Source of the DNA: Serratia sp. H1w
Lineage (GTDB): Bacteria; Pseudomonadota; Gammaproteobacteria; Enterobacterales; Enterobacteriaceae
DNA length: 64,000 nucleotides
Direction of reading: 5' to 3'
Assembly (NCBI RefSeq): GCF_000633355.1
Contig: NZ_AYMQ01000054.1
Location: 124,001-188,000, forward strand
Positions 36,066 through 45,231 of the stretch are shown piece after piece (within the stretch, counting starts at the first letter, position 1; every line of letters begins with the position of its first letter). The notes under the pieces were generated by a model. The model had not been told where the DNA came from, ran no database searches, and saw only the letters and a list, made by a program, of their open reading frames with translations. The position numbers were made by a program, and so were the translations under genes.

Positions 36066-38255
36066 ATGGTTATACCTGACAACAACAGACTGCGACCTTG
36101 TGCAATCCTGCTGGCTGGGCTTTTCAGTACCGCCGGGATTGCGGCGGAGGAAGCCCCTGCGGAGGATAACGAAACCATGGTGGTGCGTGCCACCGCCGCT
36201 GAAGAACTGAAGCAGCAGCCAGGGGTTTCGATTATCACTGCCGAAGATATACGCAGAACGCCACCGGTAAACGATCTTTCCGACATCATCCGCAGAATGC
36301 CGGGTGTCAACCTCACCGGTAACAGCGCCAGCGGTAGCCGCGGCAATAATCGACAGATTGATATCCGGGGAATGGGGCCAGAAAACACCTTGATCCTGAT
36401 TGACGGTGTGCCAGCCACCTCCCGTGATTCAGTGCGTTACAGCTGGCGTGGTGAGAGGGATACCCGTGGCGATACCAACTGGGTACCCGCAGAGATGGTT
36501 GAACGTATTGAGGTGTTGCGTGGCCCTGCTGCAGCTCGGTATGGCTCAGGTGCGGCAGGGGGCGTGGTTAATATCATTACCAAACGCCCCACCAAAGATT
36601 GGCATGGTACGCTCTCGCTGTTTACCAACCAGCCAGAAAATAACAAGGAGGGGGCAACCAATCGCGCCAACTTCAGCCTGAGTGGCCCACTGGTCAGTGA
36701 TGTGCTGACCATGCGTCTGTTCGGTAACATCAATAAAACCGATGCCGATGCCTATGATATCAACACCCAACAAAACGGCTCCTATGCCGCAGGCCGCGAA
36801 GGGGTCAGGAACAAAGACATTAACACCTCGCTTGCCTGGAAAATCAATCCGCAGCAGATCCTCAACTTTGACTATGCCTACAGCCGCCAGGGCAATATCT
36901 ACGCTGGCGATACCCAGTACAGCAATGGTAATCTCAGCCCGGGCGATCTGGTGGCTTCACTGTATGGTCAGGAAACTAACCGGTTGTATCGCCAGACCTA
37001 TGGCATTACCCATAATGGTATCTGGGACTGGGGCCAATCCCGCCTGAACTTCAACTATGAGAAAACCAACAATACCCGTCTGGCGGAAGGCACCACTGGC
37101 CGCGTTGAGGGCATGATCAACGACGACACCTATAACACCAGCAGGTTGGAGAATTATCGTGCCGGGGGTGAGCTGAACCTCCCGCTGGATCTGCTGTTCG
37201 AGCAAAACGTCACGCTAGGGGCTGAGTGGAACCGCGAAGAACTCAACGATCCATCCTCTATGCAGATGACGGATGTCAGCGGGGTCGTCATTAATGGCGT
37301 CTCTGGCGATCCCTCAGAGCGCAGCGCTAAAAACAGTGCCGAGATCGGCGCCCTCTATTTTGAGGACAATATTGAGCCGATAGAAGGCACCTTCGTGATC
37401 CCCGGCCTGCGTTTCGATTATCACAACAAATATGGCGCTAACTGGAGCCCAAGCCTGAACGTTTCGCAGGAGTTAGGCGAGTATTTCAAACTGAAGGCGG
37501 GTATTGCCCGGGCATTTAAAGCGCCGAACCTGTACCAATCCAGCGAAGGCTATCTGTTATCTACCCGTGGCAATGGATGTCCGAAGGACATTGCTACTGG
37601 CAGTTGCTATCTGCTGGGCAATAACGATTTGGAGCCAGAAATCAGCGTCAACAAAGAGATCGGCCTGGAGTTTACCTGGGCGGGTTACGATGCCGGTATC
37701 ACCTACTTCCGCAACGATTATAAAAATAAGATCGTGGCGGGCACCGAGATTGTTGGCATTGCATCTAACGGTTACAACATCCTGCGTTGGGAAAACGGTG
37801 GTAAGGCGTTGGTTGAAGGGCTGGAGGCTAACCTGGTGGTGCCCGTGGTTGAGGATATGCTCACCTGGCGCACCAACGCGACCTATATGATCACCTCCGA
37901 AAACAAGGATACCGGCAACCCTCTGTCGGTGATCCCGAAATACACGGTGAATACCCTGCTGGATTATCAGGTCACCGATAAGCTGTCTACCAACCTGAAC
38001 TGGACGATGTATGGCCGACAGAAACCGCGTGAATATGCCGAGATCCGTAATGAAGCTGGCACGCTCTCCACTCAGGAGGTCGGGGCTTATTCGGTGGTGG
38101 GCATTGGCGTCAATTATGATCTGATGAAGGATCTGAGCCTGAAAACCGGCGTCACCAACCTGTTCGACAAGCAGATCTATCGTGAAAACGAAGGGGCTTC
38201 GACCTACAACGAACCGGGCCGGGCCTATTACGCTGGCCTGACCCTGTCGTTCTAA
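36066..38255 (+). CDS. FepA-family TonB-dependent siderophore receptor
   Basis: Outer-membrane receptor (729 aa) for ferric enterobactin or related catecholates. A signal peptide (to about residue 26, GIAAEE) precedes a TonB box-like ETMVVRAT. The plug domain contains NRQIDIRGMGPENTLILIDGVP and RGPAAARYGSGAAGGVVNIITK. A 22-strand barrel follows, ending in phenylalanine (YAGLTLSF). Conserved stretches such as RIEVLRGPAAARYG and FKAPNLYQ are close to E. coli FepA and Pseudomonas PfeA. There are no enterobactin synthesis genes nearby, so it may serve xenosiderophores. It is preceded by a Fur box and sits beside exbBD, which powers it. Confidence 0.9.
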   Translation: MVIPDNNRLRPCAILLAGLFSTAGIAAEEAPAEDNETMVVRATAAEELKQQPGVSIITAEDIRRTPPVNDLSDIIRRMPGVNLTGNSASGSRGNNRQIDIRGMGPENTLILIDGVPATSRDSVRYSWRGERDTRGDTNWVPAEMVERIEVLRGPAAARYGSGAAGGVVNIITKRPTKDWHGTLSLFTNQPENNKEGATNRANFSLSGPLVSDVLTMRLFGNINKTDADAYDINTQQNGSYAAGREGVRNKDINTSLAWKINPQQILNFDYAYSRQGNIYAGDTQYSNGNLSPGDLVASLYGQETNRLYRQTYGITHNGIWDWGQSRLNFNYEKTNNTRLAEGTTGRVEGMINDDTYNTSRLENYRAGGELNLPLDLLFEQNVTLGAEWNREELNDPSSMQMTDVSGVVINGVSGDPSERSAKNSAEIGALYFEDNIEPIEGTFVIPGLRFDYHNKYGANWSPSLNVSQELGEYFKLKAGIARAFKAPNLYQSSEGYLLSTRGNGCPKDIATGSCYLLGNNDLEPEISVNKEIGLEFTWAGYDAGITYFRNDYKNKIVAGTEIVGIASNGYNILRWENGGKALVEGLEANLVVPVVEDMLTWRTNATYMITSENKDTGNPLSVIPKYTVNTLLDYQVTDKLSTNLNWTMYGRQKPREYAEIRNEAGTLSTQEVGAYSVVGIGVNYDLMKDLSLKTGVTNLFDKQIYRENEGASTYNEPGRAYYAGLTLSF

Positions 38256-38272
38256 TCATCGACTAATTCAAC

Positions 38273-38296
38273 GGGCGCAGCATGCTGCGCCCCTAC
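38273..38296. repeat. Palindromic repeat GGGCGCAGCATGCTGCGCCC + CTAC
   Basis: A perfect 20-bp palindrome at 38273-38292 continues with CTAC. It lies between the converging receptor gene and the shikimate-dehydrogenase-like gene. A near copy occurs at 54348-54371, so it is a dispersed element and may also act as a terminator. Confidence 0.75.
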
Positions 38297-38314
38297 CAAT
38301 TCAGCAGCATTAAC

Positions 38315-39133
38315 CTACCCACGCGCATGTGCCGCAGCACGGGTGATTTGCTCATCGGTAGGGCGTACGCCGGTGTACAACACGAACTGCTCCAAGGCCT
38401 GTAAGGCGATCACTTCGGCCCCGGTAACCACCTGCAAGCCTTGTTCGCGGGCGTAACGGATCAGCGGGGTTTCCGCTGGCAGCGCCACCACATCGAAGGC
38501 GATCTTGGCAGCCTTGATGGTGGTCGATTCAAAGGATAACTGCTCGCTCTCGGTGCCGCCTGTCATGCCGATCGGGGTGACGTTAATCACCATCTCAACC
38601 TGCAAATCCCCAACCTCTGCTTGCCACTGATAGCCATACTGCACTGCCAGTGCCTGGCCTGCCTGTGGATTGCGCGCAATGATATGGCCGTTCTTGAATC
38701 CGGCATCGCGCAGGGCGGCAGTGACCGCTTTGGCCATACCACCGCTGCCACGCAGGGCAAACGAGGTGGTTGGGGGGATTTGGTATTTCGCCAGCAGTTT
38801 GGCGATAGCGATATAGTCGGTGTTATAGGCCCTCAGGAAACCGTCGTCGTTGACGATGGTATTGACCGACTCAATCGCCGTGGCCGAAGGATCCAGCTCA
38901 TCAAGGAACGGAATACAGCTTTCCTTGAACGGCATGGAAACCGCACAGCCGCGGATCCCCAAGGCACGTACGCCACCGACCGCAGCCTGAATATCTTTGG
39001 TCGTGAATGCCTTGTAGATGAAGTTCAGATCCAGTTCCTGATACAGATAGTTGTGGAAACGGGTGCCGAAATTGCCTGGCCGACCGGCCAGTGACATACA
39101 CAGCTGGGTATCTTTATTGATTTCACGACTCAT
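38315..39133 (-). CDS. Shikimate dehydrogenase-like protein (SDH-L type)
   Basis: AroE-superfamily NADP-binding oxidoreductase of 272 aa. The N-terminal substrate domain has GTRFHNYLYQELDLNFIYKAF and the catalytic-region VSMPFKESCIPFLDE (the family lysine). The nucleotide domain has ALRGSGGMAKAVTAALRD. It resembles the H. influenzae HI0607-type shikimate dehydrogenase-like group more than true AroE or YdiB, so its physiological substrate is uncertain. It is likely a stand-alone accessory enzyme. Confidence 0.83.
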   Translation of the reverse strand: MSREINKDTQLCMSLAGRPGNFGTRFHNYLYQELDLNFIYKAFTTKDIQAAVGGVRALGIRGCAVSMPFKESCIPFLDELDPSATAIESVNTIVNDDGFLRAYNTDYIAIAKLLAKYQIPPTTSFALRGSGGMAKAVTAALRDAGFKNGHIIARNPQAGQALAVQYGYQWQAEVGDLQVEMVINVTPIGMTGGTESEQLSFESTTIKAAKIAFDVVALPAETPLIRYAREQGLQVVTGAEVIALQALEQFVLYTGVRPTDEQITRAAAHARG

Positions 39134-39243
39134 GACGGGCCCTTAGCGCATTGAGATAGGTCCCTCGCTGGTTGGCAAGCATCCGGCGAGGATAATCGTT
39201 TCAGCTTACGCCAAAAGTCGCGTGATTGAGCACAAAATATTTT

Positions 39244-39277
39244 CCCTCTCCCCGTGGGAGAGGGTCAGGGTGAGGGG
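39244..39277. repeat. Dispersed hairpin repeat CCCTCTCCC-N-GGGAGAGGG-AGGGTGAGGGG
   Basis: The hairpin ccctctccc / gggagaggg is followed by tcagggtgagggg. It starts two bases after the abgT stop, on the downstream side, and could terminate abgT. A second copy, changed at a few positions, lies at 63584-63618. Confidence 0.75.
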
Positions 39278-39278
39278 C

Positions 39279-40805
39279 TTATCCCAGTTTCGGATAGACC
39301 CCAGGCCCGATAGGCAGCCCCAGCGCGTACCACACCAATAGCAACAGGATCCAGACGGCGAAGAACACCAGCGGATACGGCATGATCAGCACGTAGTAGG
39401 TGCCGAGCTTGGCGTCCTTCAGGTAGCGTTGCAAAAAACCAAGGAATAACGGCAGGAACGGTGACATCGGTGCCAGGGGGAGCACGGAGGAGTCAGCGAT
39501 GCGGAAAATCATCTGGGCAAAGGCCGGGTGAAAGCCCAACAGCATAAACATCGGCACAAAAATCGGGGCCAGGATCGACCAGATGGCGGAACCGCTGGCA
39601 ATAAACATGCACAGGAAGGCGGACAGGAACATCAGGCCCAGGAACGCCGGTGCGCCGCTCATGCCGGCCGCCTCCAGCAGATCCGTCAGGCCGATGGCCA
39701 TGAACTTGCCCATGTTGCTCCAGTTGAAGAACGCCACAAACTGCGACAACGGGAACACCATGACGATAAAGCCCGCCATATTCTTCATCGGTTCGACCAG
39801 GTGGTTGGGGATATCGTCCGGGCGGCGGATGCTCTTGGTGACCACGCCGTAAGTGATGGCGACGGTGAAGAAGAACAGGATGATGATCGGCACAATGCCT
39901 TTAATAAACGGGGAGGGGATCACCGAACCGGTATGAGGATCGCGCAGCGGAGCGCCTTCTGGTACCACCAGGGCGGCCATCACGGCGATAAACACCAGCG
40001 CGGCGATACCGCTCATCAGCAGGCCACGGTTTTGTAAAGGGGTGAGCGCTTCAAGTTTGTCTTCGGCAGTGCCTTGCCACTTTGGCAGCCGTGGCTCGAC
40101 GAATTTATCCGTCAGCAACGCGCCGGTAATGGTCAGCACGATCACCGAGGTGGCCATAAAGTACCAGTTATCGATCACGCTGACGTGGATTGCGCCGTCC
40201 ACCGCTTTGGCCGCTTCGGTACTGATGCCGGAAAGCAGCACATCGGTGGTGACAATCAGCAGGTTGGCGGTAAAACCCGAACCGACACCGGCGATCGCGG
40301 CCAGTAGCCCGGCAATCGGGTTACGACCGACGGCCAGGAAAATCAATGCCCCCAGCGGCGGCATCACCACAAGCGCGGCATCGGAAGAGATATGGCTGAA
40401 GAAGGCGATAAACAGCACCATATAGCTGGCGTAGCCAGCGCTGACGTGGGACGCCATTTTGTACATCAGTGCCTGTAACAGGCCGACCTTTTCCGCCAGA
40501 CCGGCACCGATCACCAGCGCCAGGATCGCTCCTAACGGGGCAAAGCCGCTGAAGTTGTGGATGATATTGGGGAAAATCCATTGCATTCCCTCCACGCTCA
40601 TCAGATTTTTCACCTGGATCATTTCCCCGGTGGCCGGGTTCTTCACCACCAGACCCAGCCAGGAGATGAGCGCGGTGGCGAGCATTAACACCGCGATTAA
40701 ATAAACAAATAACAGGAAGGGATTGGGAATTTTATTACCGATACGTTCTACCCAGTAAAAAATACGCCCAGGGCTTTTATTGGCGGAAGATGTAACCTCA
40801 CTCAT
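39279..40805 (-). CDS. abgT: p-Aminobenzoyl-glutamate transporter AbgT
   Basis: Inner-membrane transporter (508 aa) importing p-aminobenzoyl-glutamate, a folate breakdown product. It has the AbgT-family core: VERIGNKIPNPFLLFVYL, NFSGFAPLGAILALVIGAGLAEKVG, FSHISSDAALVVMPPLGALIF and RIADSSVLPLAPMSPFLPLFLGF. Identical in length to E. coli AbgT. It is the last gene of abgABT, 89 bases after abgB. Confidence 0.95.
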   Translation of the reverse strand: MSEVTSSANKSPGRIFYWVERIGNKIPNPFLLFVYLIAVLMLATALISWLGLVVKNPATGEMIQVKNLMSVEGMQWIFPNIIHNFSGFAPLGAILALVIGAGLAEKVGLLQALMYKMASHVSAGYASYMVLFIAFFSHISSDAALVVMPPLGALIFLAVGRNPIAGLLAAIAGVGSGFTANLLIVTTDVLLSGISTEAAKAVDGAIHVSVIDNWYFMATSVIVLTITGALLTDKFVEPRLPKWQGTAEDKLEALTPLQNRGLLMSGIAALVFIAVMAALVVPEGAPLRDPHTGSVIPSPFIKGIVPIIILFFFTVAITYGVVTKSIRRPDDIPNHLVEPMKNMAGFIVMVFPLSQFVAFFNWSNMGKFMAIGLTDLLEAAGMSGAPAFLGLMFLSAFLCMFIASGSAIWSILAPIFVPMFMLLGFHPAFAQMIFRIADSSVLPLAPMSPFLPLFLGFLQRYLKDAKLGTYYVLIMPYPLVFFAVWILLLLVWYALGLPIGPGVYPKLG

Positions 40806-40894
40806 GATATGACCCTCGTGTCCGGTTTAAGATTTTTATTATTTTTTATCGTTAGGGTTGCCTGGCTCGGAACGGGAGCCAGGCCGGTCGGGCT

Positions 40895-42346
40895 TTACTT
40901 CAATGGAGACGGTTTCACCCCAGCAGGAATAGGGCACTGATAAGGCTGTTCGGCACGTTGCTGACGGAACTCCTCTTGGCAAGCTTCCAGCAGGACGTTA
41001 TCGCTTAGCAGGGCGACGGCGGTGGCGGCCATCACCTTACCCGCCAGGCACATGCCTTTATGGGCAATGGAGGTGCGGCCTTGGGCGACCAACTGCCAGG
41101 TATGCAACGGCGTCCCTAAAGCAAAGCAGGGGCTGAAGCACTGAGCCGTGGGCGTAACCCAACTGACGTCGCCGACATCGGTCGAGCCATACAGTAATTC
41201 TTGTGATTCTACATACGGGGCTACCTCGTCCATCAACACCTTATCGCCCAACTGCCGTACCCATTGTTGCCCGGCTTCCCCGCCAGTACGTGAAATGTTC
41301 AGTTTGGCATTGCGCAGGTCATCCTTGCTGAGCGTTTGGCGGATCTCGGTGGCAAAACGCCGCTCTTCATCGCTGTAAGCAGGTAATCCGAAATCGCATA
41401 CATACTGATACATGGCCTTTTCCAGGTGGCGATTGGGGACGTAGTTAGAGCAGGCTTTTTCAAACTGCACCGTCATCTGGGTGTCGGTCATCAGCGCTGC
41501 GCCTTTGGCAACGTTGACCAGACGCTGGTAGATGTCCTGAACTTGATCGAGCTGTGGGGCGCGTACCAGGTACAACACTTCGGCATCGGCCTGCACCACG
41601 TTAGGGGAACTGCCGCCAGTATTGGTGACGGCGTAATGCAATCGGGCTTCCTGCACGATATGCTCACGCAGGAAGTTGGCTCCGGTATTCATCAACGTTA
41701 TGGCATCCAGCGCGCTGCGGCCAAGATGCGGCGAGTTGGCCGCATGAGCGGCGATCCCTTTGAAGCGAAACGCGGCCTGAATGTTGGCCAGGCTGCTGGT
41801 GTTGAACATGCCACTAAAACCTTCCGGATGCCAGGTAAGGGCGGCATCCACATCGGCGAACAGCCCTTCACGCACCATAAAGGTTTTCCCTGAGCCACCC
41901 TCTTCACCAGGACAGCCGTAAAAGCGTACCGTGCCGGTTAACTGCTGCTGCTCCATCCAAGCTTTTACCGCAAAGGCACCGGCTAACGCCGCGGTACCGA
42001 GCAGGTTGTGACCGCAGCCATGGCCATTGCCGTTTTCCACCAACGGGGCCGGTGTGGCACAGCCAGATTGTTGGCTCAGGCCAGCCAGCGCATCATACTC
42101 ACCTAATAAGGCGATCACCGGATGGCCGCTGCCGAAGCTGGCGATAAAGGCAGTTTCGATACCGCCGACGCCGCGTTCAACCTGAAAACCTTCCTGCTCC
42201 AGCGCGCCTGCCAGTAACTCGGCGGAGTGGGTTTCGGTAAAGCGGGTTTCCGGGTGATCCCAGATCTCATCGCTCAAGGCACTGAAGCGGGCCTGGTGGC
42301 TATCGATGTAATGGTGGATAAAAGAGACCAGTTCCGTCGGTTTCAT
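40895..42346 (-). CDS. abgB: p-Aminobenzoyl-glutamate hydrolase subunit B
   Basis: M20D-family metallopeptidase (483 aa) forming a heterodimer with AbgA that splits p-aminobenzoyl-glutamate into p-aminobenzoate and glutamate. Metal-site motifs are visible: [44 protein letters not shown] and [10 protein letters not shown]. The dimerisation insert contains [18 protein letters not shown]. Its start overlaps the abgA stop by four bases, indicating coupled translation of the two subunits. Confidence 0.94.
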   Translation of the reverse strand: MKPTELVSFIHHYIDSHQARFSALSDEIWDHPETRFTETHSAELLAGALEQEGFQVERGVGGIETAFIASFGSGHPVIALLGEYDALAGLSQQSGCATPAPLVENGNGHGCGHNLLGTAALAGAFAVKAWMEQQQLTGTVRFYGCPGEEGGSGKTFMVREGLFADVDAALTWHPEGFSGMFNTSSLANIQAAFRFKGIAAHAANSPHLGRSALDAITLMNTGANFLREHIVQEARLHYAVTNTGGSSPNVVQADAEVLYLVRAPQLDQVQDIYQRLVNVAKGAALMTDTQMTVQFEKACSNYVPNRHLEKAMYQYVCDFGLPAYSDEERRFATEIRQTLSKDDLRNAKLNISRTGGEAGQQWVRQLGDKVLMDEVAPYVESQELLYGSTDVGDVSWVTPTAQCFSPCFALGTPLHTWQLVAQGRTSIAHKGMCLAGKVMAATAVALLSDNVLLEACQEEFRQQRAEQPYQCPIPAGVKPSPLK

Positions 42347-43659
42347 GATTTGCTCCCAAAAGTCGGTAGGTTCAGGGCCAGTGTGGCCAGCGTTTTCACT
42401 GCGACTGCCATGACGTGCTCGTCAAAATCGAATTTCTCATTGTGGTGCCCGGCGCTGAGTTCGCAGCCGAAGATGACGTAGGACGCTTGCCCGCCGTGAG
42501 ATTTCACCCGTTCCATCATGTAGGTCGCGTCCTCTGAACCTGCTGCCTGTTCACGGCGATCGACCACCGAATCCAGCCCGCTGATGCCGAGCGCCTGGCG
42601 ATGGATGTATTCCACCCAAGGTTGGGTTGGCTCACTGCTTTGCGCCGCGCCCATCAGGGATAGGTCATATTCCACCCCCTGCATGGTGGCAGCCCCTTGT
42701 ATTACGTTGAGCGCTTGTTGGTAGACGAACTCGTTGATCTCATTGGTTGCGCCCCGCGTTTCTACCTTCATAAAGGCATGATCAGCGATGACGTTACGGC
42801 CGGTACCCGCCTGCAATACGCCAACGTTAATACGTGAGCTGCCTTCGCTATGGCGGGGGATGGCATAGAGCCCAATGCTGGCCTGCGCCGCCGCCAACAG
42901 AGCATTGCGTCCATCCTCCGGCTTGGCTCCGGCGTGGGAGGCAACGCCACGGAAAGTGACATCCAGCTTGGTGGTCGCCATAAAGCTGTCGCTGCCACAC
43001 ACCAGTTCCCCGGCCGGAACGCCGGTGCCGATATGCACGGCGGTAAAGAAGTCGACGTCATCCACCACGCCTGCTTCCACCATTGATTTGGCCCCGCGAG
43101 TCCCTTCTTCGGCCGGTTGGAAGATCAGCTTGATGCGGCCATGCAACTGCGGCTCCAGGTCTTTGAATACTCGTGCCAGACCCAGACCGATAGTGGTATG
43201 CCCGTCATGTCCACAGGCGTGCATCATGCCGCCATTGCAGGAGGCGAAGCCTTCACGGAAGGGCTGGTGGTCGGGATGCAGCAGTTCGTTGAGATCGAGC
43301 GCGTCCATATCGACGCGAAAGGCGATGGTGGGGCCGGGGCGGCCAGTGTCCATTGTGGCAACAATGCCGGTAAAACCGCCGGAAAAGTAGGGCAGCCATT
43401 TCGTCAAGGCACCCTGTTTGATAGCGCGTTGCTCTTGTTCCTCCAGGAGCTGTGCGGAAGGTAGCCCCATGCGGGCCTCTGCATTAATCACCTCGCGGCC
43501 TAGTTGCAACCGATAACCTAAACGATCCAACTCTTCGGCCACTAACGAAGCGGTACGAAATTCAAACCAGCCAGATTCGGCATGACGGTGAAAGTCACGT
43601 CGCCAGGTTTGCAGTTGCGGATACAGATCGGTCACCAACATTGAGAGCGGGTTGTTCAT
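42343..43659 (-). CDS. abgA: p-Aminobenzoyl-glutamate hydrolase subunit A
   Basis: M20D-family metallopeptidase (438 aa), partner of AbgB. Metal ligands are in [17 protein letters not shown] and [16 protein letters not shown], with the catalytic region [13 protein letters not shown] and [19 protein letters not shown]. It is the first gene of abgABT and diverges from abgR over 272 bases. Confidence 0.94.
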   Translation of the reverse strand: MNNPLSMLVTDLYPQLQTWRRDFHRHAESGWFEFRTASLVAEELDRLGYRLQLGREVINAEARMGLPSAQLLEEQEQRAIKQGALTKWLPYFSGGFTGIVATMDTGRPGPTIAFRVDMDALDLNELLHPDHQPFREGFASCNGGMMHACGHDGHTTIGLGLARVFKDLEPQLHGRIKLIFQPAEEGTRGAKSMVEAGVVDDVDFFTAVHIGTGVPAGELVCGSDSFMATTKLDVTFRGVASHAGAKPEDGRNALLAAAQASIGLYAIPRHSEGSSRINVGVLQAGTGRNVIADHAFMKVETRGATNEINEFVYQQALNVIQGAATMQGVEYDLSLMGAAQSSEPTQPWVEYIHRQALGISGLDSVVDRREQAAGSEDATYMMERVKSHGGQASYVIFGCELSAGHHNEKFDFDEHVMAVAVKTLATLALNLPTFGSKS

Positions 43660-43731
43660 CGCGGTTTTCCATTAGTTATCACGCCTTGAAGCGTTTTCAG
43701 GCAGCAGTGGTGCGCTGACGAAGGTCAGGCA

Positions 43732-43749
43732 ATTAAATTTAAATTTAAT
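43732..43749. promoter_or_regulatory. 18-bp AT palindrome between abgA and abgR
   Basis: ATTAAATTTAAATTTAAT is a perfect 18-bp palindrome in the divergent promoter region, 73 bases before the abgA start. It may be an AbgR operator; base composition alone makes such palindromes less telling. Confidence 0.45.
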
Positions 43750-43931
43750 CTTTACGTATTTAGTTAATAAAAGGCCGTGAAAGGCACTTATCAGCGGCGA
43801 TATTGCGGCTAAATAAGCGAAATGACGATTTGGTTATTTATTATGTTTTTTTCGAATGTACACAATGGTATCGGGTTAAATAAGATGCCAATATCTTGCT
43901 ACTGATAAACAACGGTTATCATCAATCGCCT

Positions 43932-44828
43932 ATGCCAGCCTCGATAAAATTGCACCAATTACGCGCCTTTGTAGAAGTCAGCCGTCAGGGCAGCATCCGT
44001 GCTGCCAGCCGTAGCTGTAACCTTTCCCAGCCAGCCTTGACCAAATCGATTCAGGAGCTGGAGGAGGTGCTGGGTGCCAAGCTGTTTGTCCGTCGCAGTA
44101 AAGGAGTGGTATTGACCGACTGCGGTGATAACTTTTTTCAGCATGCCAGCCTGATCCTCGAGGAGTTGCGGGTGGCGCAGGAGGATATTCAGCAGCGGTT
44201 AGGGCTGGCGGGGGGCACGGTCAATATCGGCGTCGGGGGCAGCGTTGCCCGCACGGTGATGCCGCAGGTGATCACCCAGTTTCACCGCGAATATCCCAAC
44301 GTGAAGGTACGGATTGTGGAAGGACAACTGGTCTCGATGATCCCAGAGTTACGCCAGGGGGAACTGGATTTTACCATTAATACCTACTACCCCAGCAGCA
44401 TGGACAATGAGTTGAGCTTTGAGCGATTGATGGAAAGAGAATACAAGGTGGTAGTACGCAAAGGGCACCCTTGTGAGAACGTCCGCTCGCTGAAGGCGTT
44501 GCAACATTGCGACTGGACCATGCCAACCCCTAATGGCAGTTATTACCGCCTGCTGCATGAACTGTTTGGTGATATGGGGATGGCACCGTCGATCAGCGTG
44601 ACCTGCGAGACTTTTATGGCCTGTACCAGCCTGGTAGCGCAGAGTGACTTTGTCAGCATTCTGTCGGTCGATGTGATCTCCGATCCTATCCTGGGCCGCC
44701 ATCTGGTGGCGCTGGAACTGGAAGAAGTCTTACCGCGAGCCACCTTCTACCTGATCCAGCGCAAGGATACGACGCTGACGCCTATGGGGGCCTACCTGGC
44801 TCGCCTGTTCCGGCAGCATTGCCGCTAA
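43932..44828 (+). CDS. abgR: LysR-family regulator AbgR
   Basis: LysR regulator of 298 aa, divergent from abgABT as in E. coli. The DNA-binding part IKLHQLRAFVEVSRQGSIRAASRSCNLSQPALTKSIQELEEVLG and the effector segments VRIVEGQLVSMIPELRQGELDFTINTYY and WTMPTPNGSYYRLL match E. coli AbgR. I prefer the ATG at 43932; a TTG at 43896 would add twelve residues and neither has a good ribosome site. Confidence 0.9.
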   Translation: MPASIKLHQLRAFVEVSRQGSIRAASRSCNLSQPALTKSIQELEEVLGAKLFVRRSKGVVLTDCGDNFFQHASLILEELRVAQEDIQQRLGLAGGTVNIGVGGSVARTVMPQVITQFHREYPNVKVRIVEGQLVSMIPELRQGELDFTINTYYPSSMDNELSFERLMEREYKVVVRKGHPCENVRSLKALQHCDWTMPTPNGSYYRLLHELFGDMGMAPSISVTCETFMACTSLVAQSDFVSILSVDVISDPILGRHLVALELEEVLPRATFYLIQRKDTTLTPMGAYLARLFRQHCR

Positions 44829-44855
44829 CAGCTCCATTGGAGCCGTTATCGGCGG

Positions 44856-45191
44856 ATGCAGACGATCAGTGGATTGGAAAAACCTTTGATAATAATGGCA
44901 GCGCTATCTTTGCTAGAGCAGATGTTTGACCGGGCGTGCTTGCTGCATTTGCAGGCAGTAAAAGAAAGAACGCGTTTTAGACTGCAACTGACTGCGCGTG
45001 AGCGGGATATTTTGCAGGGGATCAGCAAAGAGCTCACGCCCAGCCAAATTGCCAATAAACTGTCGCTTAGCGTCAAGACCGTCAGCACCCATAAACTCAC
45101 GGCGATGCGTAAGCTGGGCTTCAAGCGTAATAGCGAATTATATTATTGGTTGCGGCAAGGGAGGCTGGCACTGGAAAAGAGTACGCGATAA
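44856..45191 (+). CDS. Small LuxR-type HTH protein
   Basis: 111-residue protein that is little more than a C-terminal LuxR/GerE helix-turn-helix (LTARERDILQGISKELTPSQIANKLSLSVKTVSTHKLTAMRKLGF). A short N-terminal part of about 45 residues precedes it, too short for a receiver or autoinducer domain. The tail RKLGFKRNSELYYWLRQG resembles that of the LuxR regulator at 54404. It starts 27 bases after abgR on the same strand and may be cotranscribed. The start is uncertain: GGAG is 13 bases upstream; ATG 44895 is an alternative. Its target is unknown. Confidence 0.75.
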   Translation: MQTISGLEKPLIIMAALSLLEQMFDRACLLHLQAVKERTRFRLQLTARERDILQGISKELTPSQIANKLSLSVKTVSTHKLTAMRKLGFKRNSELYYWLRQGRLALEKSTR

Positions 45192-45224
45192 AAAATACCG
45201 GGATCCGCAGGGCAGACCCCGGTA
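45190..45224 (-). terminator. Terminator of the PTS operon
   Basis: On the minus strand the arms taccggg and cccggta enclose 15 bases with further pairing (gtctgccctgcggat), followed by TTTTTT. It is placed just after the EIIC stop and also touches the end of the small LuxR gene. Confidence 0.78.
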
Positions 45225-45231
45225 GTCAAAA

